Assembly (NCBI RefSeq): GCF_020497125.1
Contig: NC_059080.1
Span: 67,872,618 to 67,936,617, forward strand
DNA length: 64,000 nucleotides
Source of the DNA: Mauremys mutica
Lineage: Eukaryota; Chordata; Testudines; Geoemydidae
Direction of reading: 5' to 3'
Each line of letters begins with the position of its first letter. Position 1 is the stretch's first letter. The position numbers and the translations under genes are program-made. Positions 38,780 to 51,987 of the stretch are shown piece after piece. The notes beneath the pieces were generated by a model, which had not been told where the DNA came from, searched no databases, and saw only the letters and a list, made by a program, of their open reading frames with translations.

Positions 38780-40404
38780 CTGCCGCACCCCCTGGCTTGA
38801 AGTGGTTTCCATCATATACAAGGTTTAAGTTTGGTTCAATGGCCCTTAGCACCCTCACTATACAAATTGTTCCAGAGCCCCTACTATTATGAGAACCTTC
38901 TACAACATCTGCTAATAATGAACCTTGGTTGAAAAGTGGGGAGATGCCACTATTTGGGGGGATTACAAATTATAAGGTCTGAAGAGCTAGCAAAGTGGGA
39001 ATTAGTGACATTCTGTATGTAAATCAGAGAAACTGTCACTCAAAGGCACAACCAAACTCTTGATTAACTTTTGAGGCAGAGATTCTATAATTAGGAGGAG
39101 GTTTTTAAAAGCATAAAGGGCAATTAGGTGCTCCAATCAAGAGTCAGTGGGAGTCTGGGGCCAACCTCCAGTGGTATCTATGAAAATCTCCCCCAGATTC
39201 TTTGCCTGAAAACTCTGAGCCAACTCCTGATATCCTTGATCACTTACTTAAATTGCAGAAATGAGGCAAACAGGACTTGGTGCACAGTCTAAAGATCAGT
39301 AGAATGTGTGCGGGGAAGGGGACAAAATTAATGTGCATCTACTAGGATTTGAAAACTATGCATGCCGACTTTCATTGGTGGGACAATATAACATGGAGGC
39401 ATAAGAATCACATCACTGACCACATCACAACTGCAGACACTAAAAATACACAGTGGGAAGACTTTTATCCTTTTAACCCCCAGCATTGGGAATTTCCTAA
39501 TGCATCAAACTAACCCATTTTGCGTTAGTGATCACAGCAGAGCTCAGTTTCCCCTTGACTGTAACGCACACGTTCCTGTCTCCAAGAAGCTACATGAGAC
39601 AGTAGAGGCAGACAGTCGCTTGAGAGCCACATTTAATCTTGCGACAGGTTATCAGTACTGCAGTTCACAATGTATACAGCCATGATTTAAAAAGCAATAA
39701 TATCTTATACTACCCTAAACATTGGCCAGTATATAAGGAGAAGTATAAAGGTAATTTGTTATTTAATTCTGAAAAATTGTCCTCTGAAAACAAAGTAAAT
39801 AATTTGTGTAAGAAATATAGATCTAGGATTGCTGCATTTATTGCTGATTATACAATTACAAAGACATAGAAAAGAAGCAGATTATGTTCTGTAATATGCA
39901 TCCCACAATGTGCACCTGTCTTCTCTGTTACATCTTGGTTTTTTCCCCCCCAATAACACCATTAGTCCTGAAGGGATTTTAAATGGCTTACAAACTGACA
40001 TACAAACTGTATATCAGGGTCATTTCACCCACCGTGGAAAGGCAGTCCAGTATTTGTATGCAGCAAATATTATTCAACCGTTTAGGATAGGCAGTATGAT
40101 AGAATATCATATCCAAACAAAACAATCAGAGGAATTAAAGTAAGCGAAAGAATCCCAAAATGAAATAGGATTAGCTTCCTTGAGACATGGGTCTTCCCCA
40201 CAAGATAGACCTAAGAAAAAAGAGCCCCGTGTAAGCTCAAAAGCTCATCTCTCTCCCCCCCAATAGAAGTTGTCCCAATAAAAAATTATCAAAATAGTAA
40301 TAAACATCTTTTTAATATACAATGTTGAGCTTTTAGAGAATGTATTTGAATGATTAGCTCCACTTGTTTATTGCTCATATTTAGAAGAAATTTCTGTTGA
40401 CTCT

Positions 40405-40530
40405 AGGTAACATTTCAAAAGCACCTACATGACTTAGGAGCATAAGGTCCATTTTCAAAAATGACTTAAGCACTTAGGAGCCCAAGACTCACTGAAAGGT
40501 TCCTAAGTTACTTAAGTGCTTAAAATTTTT
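40405..40530. repeat. Inverted-repeat element of the 'cttaggagc' type
   Basis: 'ttcaaaagcacctacatgac' with 'ttaggagcataagg' on the left is approximately inverted as 'ttcctaagttacttaagtgc' on the right, giving a foldback of about 125 bp. It belongs to a dispersed group of palindromic sauropsid repeats as far as I can judge. Confidence 0.5.
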
Positions 40531-42892
40531 TTACTCAGTATTATTAGCCTTTGGGATCAAAATTTAAAACTTTCTCTGTTTACATAGAAAAATCATGTAC
40601 AAGTTAAGATCTTTGTTATCATTTTAGAGGAGATTCAGTTTTGTCTGTCATGCAGTAATTGTGCGTGCGCGTGTGCACACGTGCATGTATGTAAATCTCA
40701 GGTTAGTCATAAAAACTTAAACCCACCAAAAATGTATACTGGAAGAAAATACATCTGGTATGTGCACTATTGTGCAGCATGCCAAATTATTTCAGTCCAA
40801 ATTAAAAAAAAATCCAAATTTCCCATAAGAAACAAAACCTAAATCTCTTTTATTCCATTATAAAATGACTGACAGAATAAAAATGTGCACAAAGGAAAAC
40901 TTTAACTAATCAACCCAGTAAATAGAGGTTCTCTGTTCAGGAGTTATTATTCAAATGTAAGCAGTCTTTAGTGATCATATAGTGTAGGTAGCAAAATAGG
41001 TATTAACTGGAAAGAGAAGCTATTCATATGCAAAATGGATGAATCTTACCATATACTTATTTCTACTAAGGCTGAGTCCTTCCTTTTTACATTGTATTAT
41101 TTAAGAATTAATGACTCTCTGACTTCACATAGCAGCAATGAAATCCACACTAAGATTTACAAAGGTATTCCTTGAAGTCACCACTGAGTATCTGAGGGAG
41201 AAACGTACCTTGGGAAGTATAAGAAGCTTTTTGGATTTAAAAGTGTGCTAATAAGCTTTAATATTTGCAGTTTAAGTAGCTAATTAGCGAATTAAAGGCA
41301 GTCTGGGTTAATGAAGAGCCATAAACAGGTGCATAACTTTGTCCTTGTACCTCATTTATCTTTAAATTTAAGATTTCTTTTCCGTGATGTTTCACCCAGC
41401 TTGATGCTGATCAAATGTGGCATTGGTGAAGGGAAATTTCTAAATAAGAGTGCTCTGAACAGAATGACCAGCAGCTGAATGCAGAAACTGAATTCAGTAT
41501 TTCCTCAGTTTTTTTAAAGCAACCAGTTAAACCCTTCTCCATCAGCACCTTCCTCTCAGCCCCTGAAATCTAGTATCTGGGCTGGCTTTCTATGCAGTGT
41601 TAACTGTTGACAAATGAGACAAAAATAAATTGCATTTACTCATAAAAGAAAAACTACAAATAAAATGAATGTAGGAGGAAAAGGTGAAGGAGAATTAAGA
41701 TTTCTATAGCCATCCTTTAAAGCCACATCAGAGCCTCTCTTTTTGGTGGGGGATGGAGGGAAGGGAAGTTTATTCACTGCAAATGTTTTAGTTTTTTTAT
41801 GGTGTGAATGCTGCCAAAGTCAATACCACATTAGGTCCTTTCCCCCTCCCATGCATCTATTGTTCAGATTAGGCTTGCACCACTATGTAGGTTGCAGCTG
41901 GTGCACATATAGTTATCTGAGTTGGAACGCCCTGTCTGAAATAACCCCATGTTCCAAATGAGTAAATAATATTCTCTTGGTTAACAGTTTATGAATTTGG
42001 TTAATTAGCCAATGCAACATCAGCCAATATTGCTGAGTTTATCAACCACCTTTTAATAGCAGTCCAAAGCACCAGCTTTAGAGCAGAGACTTGCACCCCT
42101 AATGTGACGTAATGGCTCAGAAAGACGTGTGTTTATTACCTTGCAGAAAGTCACTGCATGTTTGTCAGACAAGTACTGTGACTAATCATTCCCTGTGCAG
42201 ACACTACTGAGACTCTCTGAGCATGGGCAAGCGAGACTAACTCAGACCTTTATAGATCATACCTACCTTGGTTTTGTTATTGTTGTTTAATAAAAGGATC
42301 TGTTAGTAAGGGGTCCTCTGGTGATTTTCTCTCCACTTACTTGTGTTCACATACATTCAGTTTTGGAGCTTTGACAGCAATAAGTGATCATGATCGTGAA
42401 CTTCATGTAATTCACCTGAGGTCAGGGAGTGAGATGCATGCCACTGAAATGAACTGGAATTTGGGTTTGCCTTTGATACTTGATTCTCTTTTTGGCTATT
42501 CATTAAACCACAACTATTTAAAAACAACAATATTGAATTTACTGAATGCCTTTGGTGACTTTATGGTTGCTTCGGTATTGCCAAGCCCAAGTATTAAAAA
42601 AAATAAAATAAATCATGAGTCATGCCCCCAAAATCATGATTGGCTTAAAAGTTTTTTTTGGGTTTTTTTTTGTTTTTTTTAAAGCAAATGTTGGATTCTT
42701 TTTATTTGCTTTCTGGTTTTTCCAAGCTTTTTTTCCCTAAACACTTTTTTTTTTAAACGAAAGCTGAGATTCTAAGATAATTCCAAGACTCCAGGACCTG
42801 GAGCTTTTAGAAAAGCATCAAATGTTGCAAGACTGATGACTAAAATTGCAAGAGTAGACAATGCTGCAATTTCAGTATCAAATTCTATATTT

Positions 42893-43140
42893 TGAGCAAC
42901 AGAAATTAGGGCCACATTGTGCTAGGTACTTTACAAACATGAGAGACAGTCCCTGCCCCAAACAGCTTACATCCTACATACACAAGACAAAGGATGGGAG
43001 GGGAAAGAAAGGCATGAAGAGGTGAAGTGATCTTGAGGAAAATCACACAGCAAGTCAGAACTTGGGTATGTAACCCAGGCCTCTTGATTCCCAGGCCAGG
43101 ACCCTCTTTGCTAGATCGAGTAGAGCCTTAGCATACTAAG
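42893..43140 (-). mobile_element. MIR-like SINE with L2-type tail
   Basis: On the minus strand a head containing 'aggcctgggttacataccca' is followed by the 'acttgctgtgtgattttcct' core. It ends in the tail 'tgtaagctgtttggggcagg' ... 'gtacctagcacaatgtggcc', the same kind of tail as at 1.7 kb. Confidence 0.7.
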
Positions 43141-45565
43141 TGTTAATAATCCCTTTATTGATAACAGTTTACACTTACGGAACTGTGGATCCTTGGTAGT
43201 AAAACAGCAGTACCAAGTTGCATCTTGGTAAGCAACATCAATATTATGTGTTTACATCTTTCTCTTGTAATTGTAATGCTAACCTTAAGGGAAACTTGTA
43301 CTGATCATATGCAAAACTGATTCTTTGAATTACTTTTTTTTTTTAATTTCAAATTTGCTTGAACCTAGCACGTGAAAATTCTCAGCATCTAAAATTCACC
43401 CTTGTTTGAATTACATGCTTGTCACAAAATATTTCTGGGGGAAAAAAAAAATCCAGCCTTGATGACTCTAAATGGAGTTTGCTCAAAAACAGTTCACCTA
43501 TGGGTTATGACCAAGCACAGAAATTTTCAATTATAAAGAACTTTTCAGAAAGTTATGATCTTGTGAACCCAGGGAATTTTTAGTATTTACTTGACTAGAG
43601 CTTTTGCAATATTACACTGAGTCTGCTATTTATGCAGGTTCTTCAGCTAGATAATGATAATAGAACTGTGTTTATGAGGAGACCAGTTTCTATATTGCTT
43701 TTGACCTCCCTACCTGCAGCGGGCTGAAAAACTTCAGTGAGAGCATTTGTCACAGGGTAGCATGTGTCTCCTTTCCCAGTATCACTGTTGACAACAGCTT
43801 AATAAAAGTCCTCAAAGCAGCTTATTTATTTCAGTTAATAAATTAGGTTTTAACCTCCATGGTCTTGCCTCAGGCAATTAACTAACAATCCAGACTTCAA
43901 TTACTGCTATAACAAGAGTTCTTATGCCTTGTTATTGCCTAAAGGAGCCTGTGCCCAGCCAAACTAGAGAAATGCATCATTTAAATATTTTACATTGTCT
44001 CATATCTCTGCAGTTGTTTCCTCCCTCAAATTTAATAATATAAAGTTTCTTTTGTTAAAGGAACCATATAACCTTTCTCCTGCTTGTGCAAACGAAGAAA
44101 TCATAATCCTGTTGCCATGGAATGAAATTAGCTTTGGGATTATGGGTGGGGAAAGGTTTGCATTAATAGAAATCTGCTGTTTAAACTTGTTTTAATAGAG
44201 ACCCTGAAACTAAGTCATGCAAATAGTTTCTCCCATTTAATTAATTATCAGAAGTTAACTGGCCCTCAAAAAACAAGTTTACAAGGGGTAAAATCTTGCT
44301 TATCCTACTCAGGGGAAAAAATCCTCTCAGAAATCCAGAGGAATACTCACATGTGTGAGGCAAGGATCAGGGCCAATGCATACTTTGTTTTGTCTCTCAT
44401 AAATCTATGTATCTAATCTGTGTTTATACATCCACCCATCAGCATAGGATCTAGACTCTGGCTACAAAACAACAATGAATTAAGCCTGAAGAGGGACACT
44501 GTTTTAGCCAATACATTCCTTTGCTCAGGGAAAGGTTTCTTTGACTTACTTCAGTATTGCAGGAAAACATATCTAAAGAAATGGGGTTTGAAATGTGCAC
44601 TGAATGTGGCCAGCCTGGTTCATCCAGATCACCTGTAGCAGTGTTCTAGAATGTAGGGCCTGCAAAGCTCTGTCCACTGAGTACATTGGCCCTTTACAGC
44701 GCTTCTCCTACCTCCCTTGTTTAAAAAGTAGTGCACAAATCAATGGGCTTTTGCAGGGTTATGGCAATGTCTGAAGTGTGCTAAGAAAGTCCAGAATAAC
44801 AATGTTAAATGTTGCAGTGTTGTTTCATCATGGAGTAACTGAAAAATAGTAATTAACGGAAAGTAAACTCAGAAAATAATTGCTGACTGTCAGAAGTTAA
44901 GTCGGTGGCCTGTTACGCAGTGGAGACCAGAAATGTCTAGTAAAAACATATAAGATGGCTGGTTAAGACAGCAAGCTCAGTACTTAGGGTCTGAATTTGG
45001 AAGTCAGCAGTTTTGACTTCAGCGAGTACTGAAATGCTAGTTTATCATTGGGCAATAAGTGAAAAACACTAGCCAACTGACACTGCAGAGGGAATTGGGT
45101 AGTAGAATCTTTATGTGGCCAGGATAAAAGCTCTGTTTTGCTATATAAAGTCTTATGAAGCACTGAGGGAATTGCAGCCAGTTAGATCACACTTTTAGCT
45201 GAACATTCTGACACCTCTCTTTTTGGCAAGTAATTCATTATTAGTGCACTGTAGTGGGGGGAGGAGGAGGAGGAAGGACAGGCTACATGTTCATTTGAAA
45301 AAATAAGATACCTGATGCTATTAATGTTCCTATTGTTTCTCACTACATTAATGTTTTACTTCATAGTTAACTGTATTTTGGTGGAAAAAACCATAATGTG
45401 TTCAATCTTAGAGTATACATTTAAAAATAAAAAAAGATAATTTAAATGTAAAGACTGCATCTTCCTAATTCACTCCCCACTTTTGAAAAATTGGATTGAT
45501 AGTCTGATAACCTGTTTATACTTCCATGTTTTAACAAGTTATTTTTTTAATTCCCATGTTTACAG

Positions 45566-46108
45566 GATGTGATTGGTGGAACTCTGATTTCAGCTGCGTT
45601 AATTGTACTCACATATCCTGCATGGGATATCATAGACCACTTGATGTTAACCAGTCCATTCTGCCCTATACTTTCCATAGTCGTGCCCCTTCTCCTATGT
45701 TACAACTATCCCAAACTAGAGGATTACAGCCCTACTCGAGCAGACACAACAACTGTCCTTGGAGCAGGAGCTGGAGCAACCGTAGGATTCTGGTTAAATA
45801 ACCTATGTGCAGCACCAAACTATCCCAACCAAAGTCTTCATCTCAGCCTTCCTCCAATCAGTGAAATGATGATGGTGGTGCTGGCAAAGTTTTTAGTGGG
45901 GATTTTTATTCTTTTGGTCACACGTTATTTCATCAAAGGCATGGCCCTCCGTGTGTTGTGTTCTAGGTACCAGGTTTCTCTCAACGATCTAGAAGCCAGA
46001 CGACGACTGGAAATAGAAGTGCCCTACAAATTTATAACATATTCTTCTGTTGGCTTCAGTGCTACAGCGCTTGTGCCATTAGTACATGAGTTATTAGGAT
46101 TAATATGA
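45566..46108 (+). CDS. SGPP2: SGPP2 exon 5: end of motif C3, C-terminal membrane domain and stop
   Basis: This terminal coding exon encodes 180 residues plus TGA at 46106-46108. The first codon (GAT, 45566-45568) supplies the Asp that completes C3. Several hydrophobic segments follow, consistent with the polytopic ER topology of the family: around VIGGTLISAALIVLTYPAW, ILSIVVPLLLCYNYP, TTVLGAGAGATVGFW, MMMVVLAKFLVGIFILLVT and the C-terminal SVGFSATALVPLVHELLGLI. The stretches YSPTRADTT and EARRRLEIEVPYKFITY are typical of SGPP2. The acceptor is TTTACAG ending at 45565. No frameshift or internal stop is seen. The visible protein totals 321 residues, against 399 for the human protein as I recall it, which fits a missing first exon of about 78 codons. 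Confidence 0.96.
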   Translation, partial: DVIGGTLISAALIVLTYPAWDIIDHLMLTSPFCPILSIVVPLLLCYNYPKLEDYSPTRADTTTVLGAGAGATVGFWLNNLCAAPNYPNQSLHLSLPPISEMMMVVLAKFLVGIFILLVTRYFIKGMALRVLCSRYQVSLNDLEARRRLEIEVPYKFITYSSVGFSATALVPLVHELLGLI

Positions 46109-47319
46109 GTGTGATGCCTTGTTAGAAATAGTTTATTGCAAAACCATGTTGGAGATGCAAAGAATTTACTCAAAGGAAAAGACTTGACCAAAAAATGTGT
46201 TGTGCCTTTCTGCACTGGCCTAAAATATCTACTATTGACTATCCCAGGGAATCATTGAATGTAAATAATTTAAGATTAGAAATTACTGGCTAGTCTGTAC
46301 CAACAGCTACAGATCTGTGATCCAGGTGGTTAGTATGATGAGTACAAAAACAAGAACTCCTGTGTGTTTTGTTTACTTTCCAAAAAGTTAGCATGTGCTA
46401 CAGTGTCAGTGTTGTGTCACTATCGGTTCAGCCTCAGTACTTCACTCCTCCGTTTTGGAAGCATCACAAAGGTGATGCTCACACGGTTGGAGATATGGTA
46501 GGTTTCCCTCACTGCATCCTGCAATCTCCGATGGCCTCCCACACTTCAAGTAAGGGATTCTGTTTTATGCATGCCATGGAGTGTGTAGCAGATGCAAGAG
46601 AGCAATTCTGCTGCCGGGACAGAACCAGCTCCACAGTGGTCAGGAAGTGGGGTTAGTGTAAATAAGTGTGCATGTGTGAGCAGCAGGGTTGAGGAGGCCT
46701 CATGTGGGGAAGAAGCTCCCAACCTAGTATTAAAGCTCCACTCTCCAGCCTATCACAGCTCAATATTGTGTTCTCCTGGGTAACTGGGCAGCCAAAGGAA
46801 GAAGTTGCTGAGGGGGGCAAATCCACAGGGACGGCAGCAGGAAATGAGAAGTGATCAGAAAGAGGTAAGCCTGGCTAAGTGGGTGGCTACCCAAAACCAA
46901 AATGAGAATGGCTTGAAATGACATAGGGCCTGATGCTGCCATGAAGCTGCGCTTTAAAACTGGCCTGCGTTCAGTGGACGTGTCCTGCTGACTAAGATGT
47001 CAGGCTCTCTGAATAGATGCCCTTGGGAACTAACATGCACAGAAACCATAAACCGAGATAAGGTTACATGTATGTGTTTCCCTTGTGACTGCTCTTAATT
47101 GTTAAACGTTGAAATTTTATGACACTTTTTGTACTTGTTACTTGATGTAATCTGTCTTCTCAGTACACAGACAGTTGGCCTTGTTAAGACTTGTTTTACC
47201 TATCGGAATTCTTCAGAAAACTAACTTTTTTCTTTTGTGTTTCATACCAAAAATCTGACTGAAGTATTACTAAAAATTCTGCTTGGCTATGCTTCAGCTA
47301 GGGAAGTGAGCACACAATG

Positions 47320-47515
47320 GGGAGCCACGTGCTCCTAAATCAATATCCCAGCTGCCATGGATTCCCTCTTGGGAAAGCCACTTATCCACCTTGCCTCAGC
47401 TCCCCCATTCCTAAAAGTGCAACAATAATTTCTGCCTACCTCACAGGGATGTTGTGAGGACTAATTAGTGTTTGAAGTGTATTATGGAAAGTGCTGAGTA
47501 TTAATAGTCAAGTGA
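47320..47515 (+). mobile_element. MIR SINE in the SGPP2 3'UTR
   Basis: 'cttgcctcagctcccccatt', then 'ctacctcacagggatgttgt' and 'gaggactaattagtgtttg', follow the MIR consensus on the plus strand. If the 3'UTR limits given here are right, this SINE is part of the SGPP2 mRNA. Confidence 0.75.
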
Positions 47516-48710
47516 CCATAAAACACACTGATACAATGGCCATAATTTTCTGGTGCTAAGCTCCACTATGATTTGTCTTCTATGCATCAGTACACAAGAA
47601 TAGTCATGTTCTTAACCATTAATAGTTAAGGGTGGCTGCTGCTGCTGTGACTTCCAGGACACTAAAAAGTATTAGCAATTGCACCAATAAGCTGCTAGAA
47701 GTTCAGCTGTGATTGTAGTTCAACAACAACAAAAAAAAGAATGGGTAATGCTGCTAGACCTTGACTCCTCCTACACTTCCCCATCACATTATGAATGTGC
47801 CAATCTATATATTATACTGCTGCATTTACAGCTGAAAGCAGGGCCTGTGAGCCTTTTTCTTAGATAATTTATAAGAAGTAGAGCCATCACTCTTTCCTAC
47901 TGGCCACTGCTTTTTTTTAAATTTGTGTAGGTTTGAGCTTCTAGGCCATTACAAAGGCTACCATCTTCCCCTGTAAAATGAATGTTTAATTTGTGAGCAG
48001 CGTTAAATGTGGAAGAAGAATGTAAATGGGGTGAATTGCCAGTGTTGGCTAGTTTTAGATTCATGTATTCAGACAGTATGGCTTTGCCCTGCTCGCCATT
48101 GAGCAGATTTGGAAGAGATGCTTGCTTTTAGAAAAAGTTAGGAACCACTCCAGGAGAATACGAGATACAAGCTGACATTTCAAATATAGCGTTAAGTACA
48201 CACATACAGCCGACCCAAAATTTAATAGCCGTTTAGTAAATATGAACACTTCAGTACCAAAATGTATAGAAGACCGTAGCTAAATCAAGCTGCACTTCAC
48301 CACTACACCAGAAGAAATACCTTAAAACACCTTCCAATAAAGGTGTTTTATAATATAGGGCTGCATGAAGGCAAAGATCTGAAGCCCTGTAGAGGTGTTA
48401 TTTCATGTCATAGCAAAAGGGACTAAAGCAGAAAAAAGGTACAATAAGTGGAAGCTTCCTTAACTCATAACACTAAGTCAACTAGACTCAAAAAGTGGCT
48501 TAAGTTTAGCTGGGTCTTTCATACAGTTTTAGTTAAAATATTGCTTTTCTGAACTGTGGCTATTCTGTGCTATCAAACTTTTATAATATAGATCTAAGCT
48601 TGGATTTATAAAGTATGTGCACATTTCTATTTTTTGTAGCATTCCATTGCATGTGATTTATGCAACCCCTACCAACTGTTCTCTTCCAGAAGTCTTACTT
48701 CAAACTTTAA

Positions 48711-48716
48711 AATAAA
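48711..48716 (+). terminator. SGPP2: Candidate SGPP2 polyadenylation signal
   Basis: AATAAA followed within 30 bases by a GGTGGGTTTTATTT-type GU/U-rich element. It is the best-supported of three hexamers downstream of the SGPP2 stop; the others are at 48336 and 48945. Confidence 0.45.
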
Positions 48717-50057
48717 TTTATTTCCAAAAGCTGGTGGGTTTTATTTACTTTGTAGCTTGTCACATCTTTATTAATCTTTGAAATTGGTTGACATAGAAGG
48801 GGAATGGCTTGAAGTTTGAAACATCCATTACCTGCACAATCCATTGCCACCTCCATCTGCAGTAAACCTGTAAACTCCCATGGTAGACCTGTTATGGTCA
48901 CTAATGTCAATGTTCTGTAGTTACAACTATCCCATCAAGGTGTTAATAAAGATGGGAAGAAGAATTTTAAAAGCCTACCAAACAGCATAAATATGCTAGT
49001 CACAGGAAATTAAATGTTTTTTAATTGTGTGTGCAAACCTTTAATTACAGGAGAAGCAGTGATTAATAGTGGCCCTAAACATCAGAGATTAGAAAAATTC
49101 CTCTGCATAACCAGTATAGATTTGGAAAAAAGGTATGGTGATTTTTATTAAACAGCACTAGTTAACAATTTTAAATGCCACTTAGAACCTAGCGTAATTG
49201 AGGTTTAACACTTCTACATTTGTGGTATCAAGTCACGATCAACTCTGCATGAGCCCTCATGTGTAAAACAGCATGAGGTTAGTGCAAATTTATAGCCAAG
49301 AACATGGTGGCAATAAACAAAAACATGTCTCATGATCAATAAACTGTGTTTCCTAAGAAGTCCATAATAGGGTTCCAAAAAGCCTCGAGTAAATCCCTTC
49401 TCTTCCTCAAGCAATGTGTGCTCTTCTCCTGCACAGCTGTTGGGCACAGTCAGGTGAAAACATTCTGCCTCTGCTGTGTGGCACTGATTTTCCAGTGTCT
49501 CAGTAAGATATTGCAGCCATTAGTCCAAGTACTAAATCTTTTTTTTTTTTTTTTTAAAGGATTGGGTCAAAATAGTAAAAAACACCTTCTCATTTCTGAA
49601 TTTAAAAATAATTTTGGAAAGGATCCTGCACCCTCCCTCTACTGCTCAGTTTAACACACATGCTCACTGTTATGACTTCACATGGCCTGCTGCAATGTAT
49701 GTGACCTACTGTGAAGTGAGGCCTTCTTTAGAACCTCTTCCTGTAGTCAGTATGCAGCTACTTCTCTGTGATTGGATATCAGGCATTAGAGGTGGGAGAG
49801 GATTCCTAACACAGGCAGACCTAAGACATACCTGAGTTTAATATCTTGAGTCACTGATTCAAATCCACATTTGGTTGTCTGTGACGGAAAAAAATTGTCT
49901 AATAACTGTTTGGTGACTTACGTAGAAGGTCCAGTTCTTGCTCAACAAATGTTCACACTGCAAACACTATTTCTGTCGATGATGCTACATGACTTTGTTG
50001 CTTGCTGGTAATCTCGCCAAAGCTAGTGTTGCCGCTCTTCAACCAGAGCAGCTAGTC

Positions 50058-50391
50058 CAGAGATCGGCAACCTTTGGCACGCAGCTCGCCAGGATAAGCA
50101 CCCTGGCAGGCCGGGCCCGTTTGTTTACCTGCCGCATCCACAGGTTCGGCCGATCGCAGCTCCCACTGGCTGCAGTTCGCCGTCCAGGCCAATGGAGGCT
50201 GTGGGAAGTGGTGGGGACCAAGGGATGTGCTGGCCACCGCTTCCCGCCACCCCCATTGGCCTGGAGTGGCAAACCGTGACCACTGGGAACCACAGTTGGC
50301 CAAACCTGCAGACACGGCCCGTAAACAAACTGTCCCAGCCCACCAGGGTGCTTACCCTGGCAAGCCGTATGCCAAAGGTTGCTGATCCCTG
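50058..50391. mobile_element. hAT-like MITE, family G
   Basis: The termini cagagatcggcaacctttgg and ccaaaggttgctgatccctg are long inverted repeats with few mismatches. The 8-bp target duplication agctagtc is exact (50050-50057 and 50392-50399). The interior is largely palindromic, so similar reading frames appear on both strands. Confidence 0.93.
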
Positions 50392-50663
50392 AGCTAGTCA
50401 AATTTTGGATATTCCAGTTGGAAGTAGAAATTGATATAGTCTGGTATTCTATTTGATACAATCTTATTTACAAGGAATATACAAAGTCCACCTTCTCCAA
50501 ATGCAGGAGGAACCAAGAACAAAAGGAACAGGTTCCTAGCTTACAGCTCCAAGCCTCTTTAGCCAACAGACCCAAAAGCTCTCACTCTAGATTTTCCCAG
50601 GGTCACACTATGTTCACAGGATCCTGGTTGGCTTTCTTGCTTTTTGCCTGTGCTTCTCTCTCA

Positions 50664-50690
50664 CCCCGCCCCCCACCCCCACCCCCACCC
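50664..50690. repeat. (CCCCCA)n tract
   Basis: C-rich simple repeat; its complement is G-rich with several runs of four or more G. Confidence 0.85.
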
Positions 50691-50901
50691 GGTCACAATC
50701 CCCAGTCAAACCCTTAGCCCAAATGATGGTAGTTTCTTGGCAGTCTTCTACATTTAAAATGTAGATTGCCCTAGCTGCGGCACTCAGAAGTGTGAAAAAT
50801 TCATACCTCTGAGTGATCTAGTTAAGGTGATCTAACCCCCCCGTCTAGAATTCTTCCATCACCCTTGCTACCAAAACGCAGGATAGTTTTCTGTCATCGT
50901 A

Positions 50902-50970
50902 GGGTCTACAATACAGCACTAGGGCAGCATAGCTGCAGCTGTGCCACTGTAGTGCCTGTAGTGTAGACAT
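50902..50970. repeat. Short MITE-like palindrome
   Basis: 'gtctacaatacagcactagg' on the left is approximately inverted as 'tagtgcctgtagtgtagac' on the right around an agctgcagct centre. The 'gtctaca' ends recall the Harbinger-like group, but no target duplication was established. Confidence 0.5.
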
Positions 50971-51987
50971 GTTGTGTGTGCATATACATGATGCTTTCCC
51001 TGCCTCACTGTGCCCATTCTTCTGCACAAATGTATCGATAAAGGGATCACTAGTCAGAGAACCCAGAATTGTAGCAGTGCAAGCTTCATTTTGGGGAAGT
51101 TAGGTTTCTATGTTTGGTATATATATGTGTATGTACAATTTTTACATCAACACTGTGTCCCAAAATAATTCTCTCGTACCTGTTGCGTTGTTTCTCATAG
51201 GCTTAGATAACAGGCTGGCTTCTTTGATTACACAAGTAGTGCCAGTGTGGCCAGTCATTCTTGCTCTGCCAGCTAAAGATTACTAAGTTATTTGTGGTGG
51301 CTGTTACCGTGTATGACATCACAAATGGGAGGGCACCAATCACCGTCCATGGGTTTATAAGGAAAGGGAGCACTAGAACTCCTATTGCTTGTAATGACTG
51401 CCTCAAGTTGCTCTACACAGTCACTGGGTTGCCACACTGATTTTAAATGAGCATATGCAATTACAAGGTGAAGTCCAATAAATCACAGAATTTATTATAT
51501 TAAGAGAAGGAGTCACCAAGATTTAAAAAAGGATGAGTTATTTATCAGAGATGATGGGCTAGATCTCCCAGTTATTAATTTTCCATCTGAGAGTCAACTG
51601 CTCCTGGACTTTTAAGTAATATTAGTAACTACAAATGACTTTTATGTATTTGGATTACTGGAAATGCCTCTGAGCTATCTCAGAGGCCTATTCAGAAATT
51701 TCAGCTAGTGCAAAAAGCAGCTGGCTGCAACTAAGAGGTGGTCTGTGGATGGAGCATGTTGTCTGTTTTTTTCCAGGTTCAGTTTAAGGTGTTTATCTGT
51801 AAAGATTCTATCCATGCTACCAGAGAGACCTCTCTCCCTGTGCACCATTTCAGAAGTAAGTGCAATTATGCTAAATGGATTTTGCACAGTAGGAAGTTCA
51901 TTTTCAGTTGACTTGTCAGTTTTTCATCTCTGATATACATTTAATAGTGTAACTACACCTGCTGACTATTGCTGGGTCCCGATAGAC

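Larger units (their letters stand above)
35633..45565 (+). other. SGPP2 intron 4 (9.9 kb)
   Basis: No exon is seen. Contents are a short imperfect direct duplication near 37072-37137, a degenerate MITE-like stretch at about 38101-38385, a hAT element at 38437-38779, an inverted-repeat element at about 40405-40530, and a SINE at 42893-43140. The remainder is AT-rich intron with nothing identifiable. Confidence 0.75.
46109..48735 (+). other. SGPP2: Probable SGPP2 3' untranslated region
   Basis: No coding sequence is seen after the SGPP2 stop. The first AATAAA hexamers on the plus strand are at 48336-48341, 48711-48716 and 48945-48950. The 48711 signal is followed by a T/GT-rich stretch, as expected downstream of a cleavage site, so the mRNA may end near 48.73 kb. 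A MIR-type SINE lies inside (about 47320-47515). The exact end is an inference. Confidence 0.5.

Noticed and set aside
45556..45801. Alternative frame ORF beginning upstream of SGPP2 exon 5
   Set aside because: It overlaps the conserved SGPP2 frame, crosses the splice acceptor and shows no family similarity.
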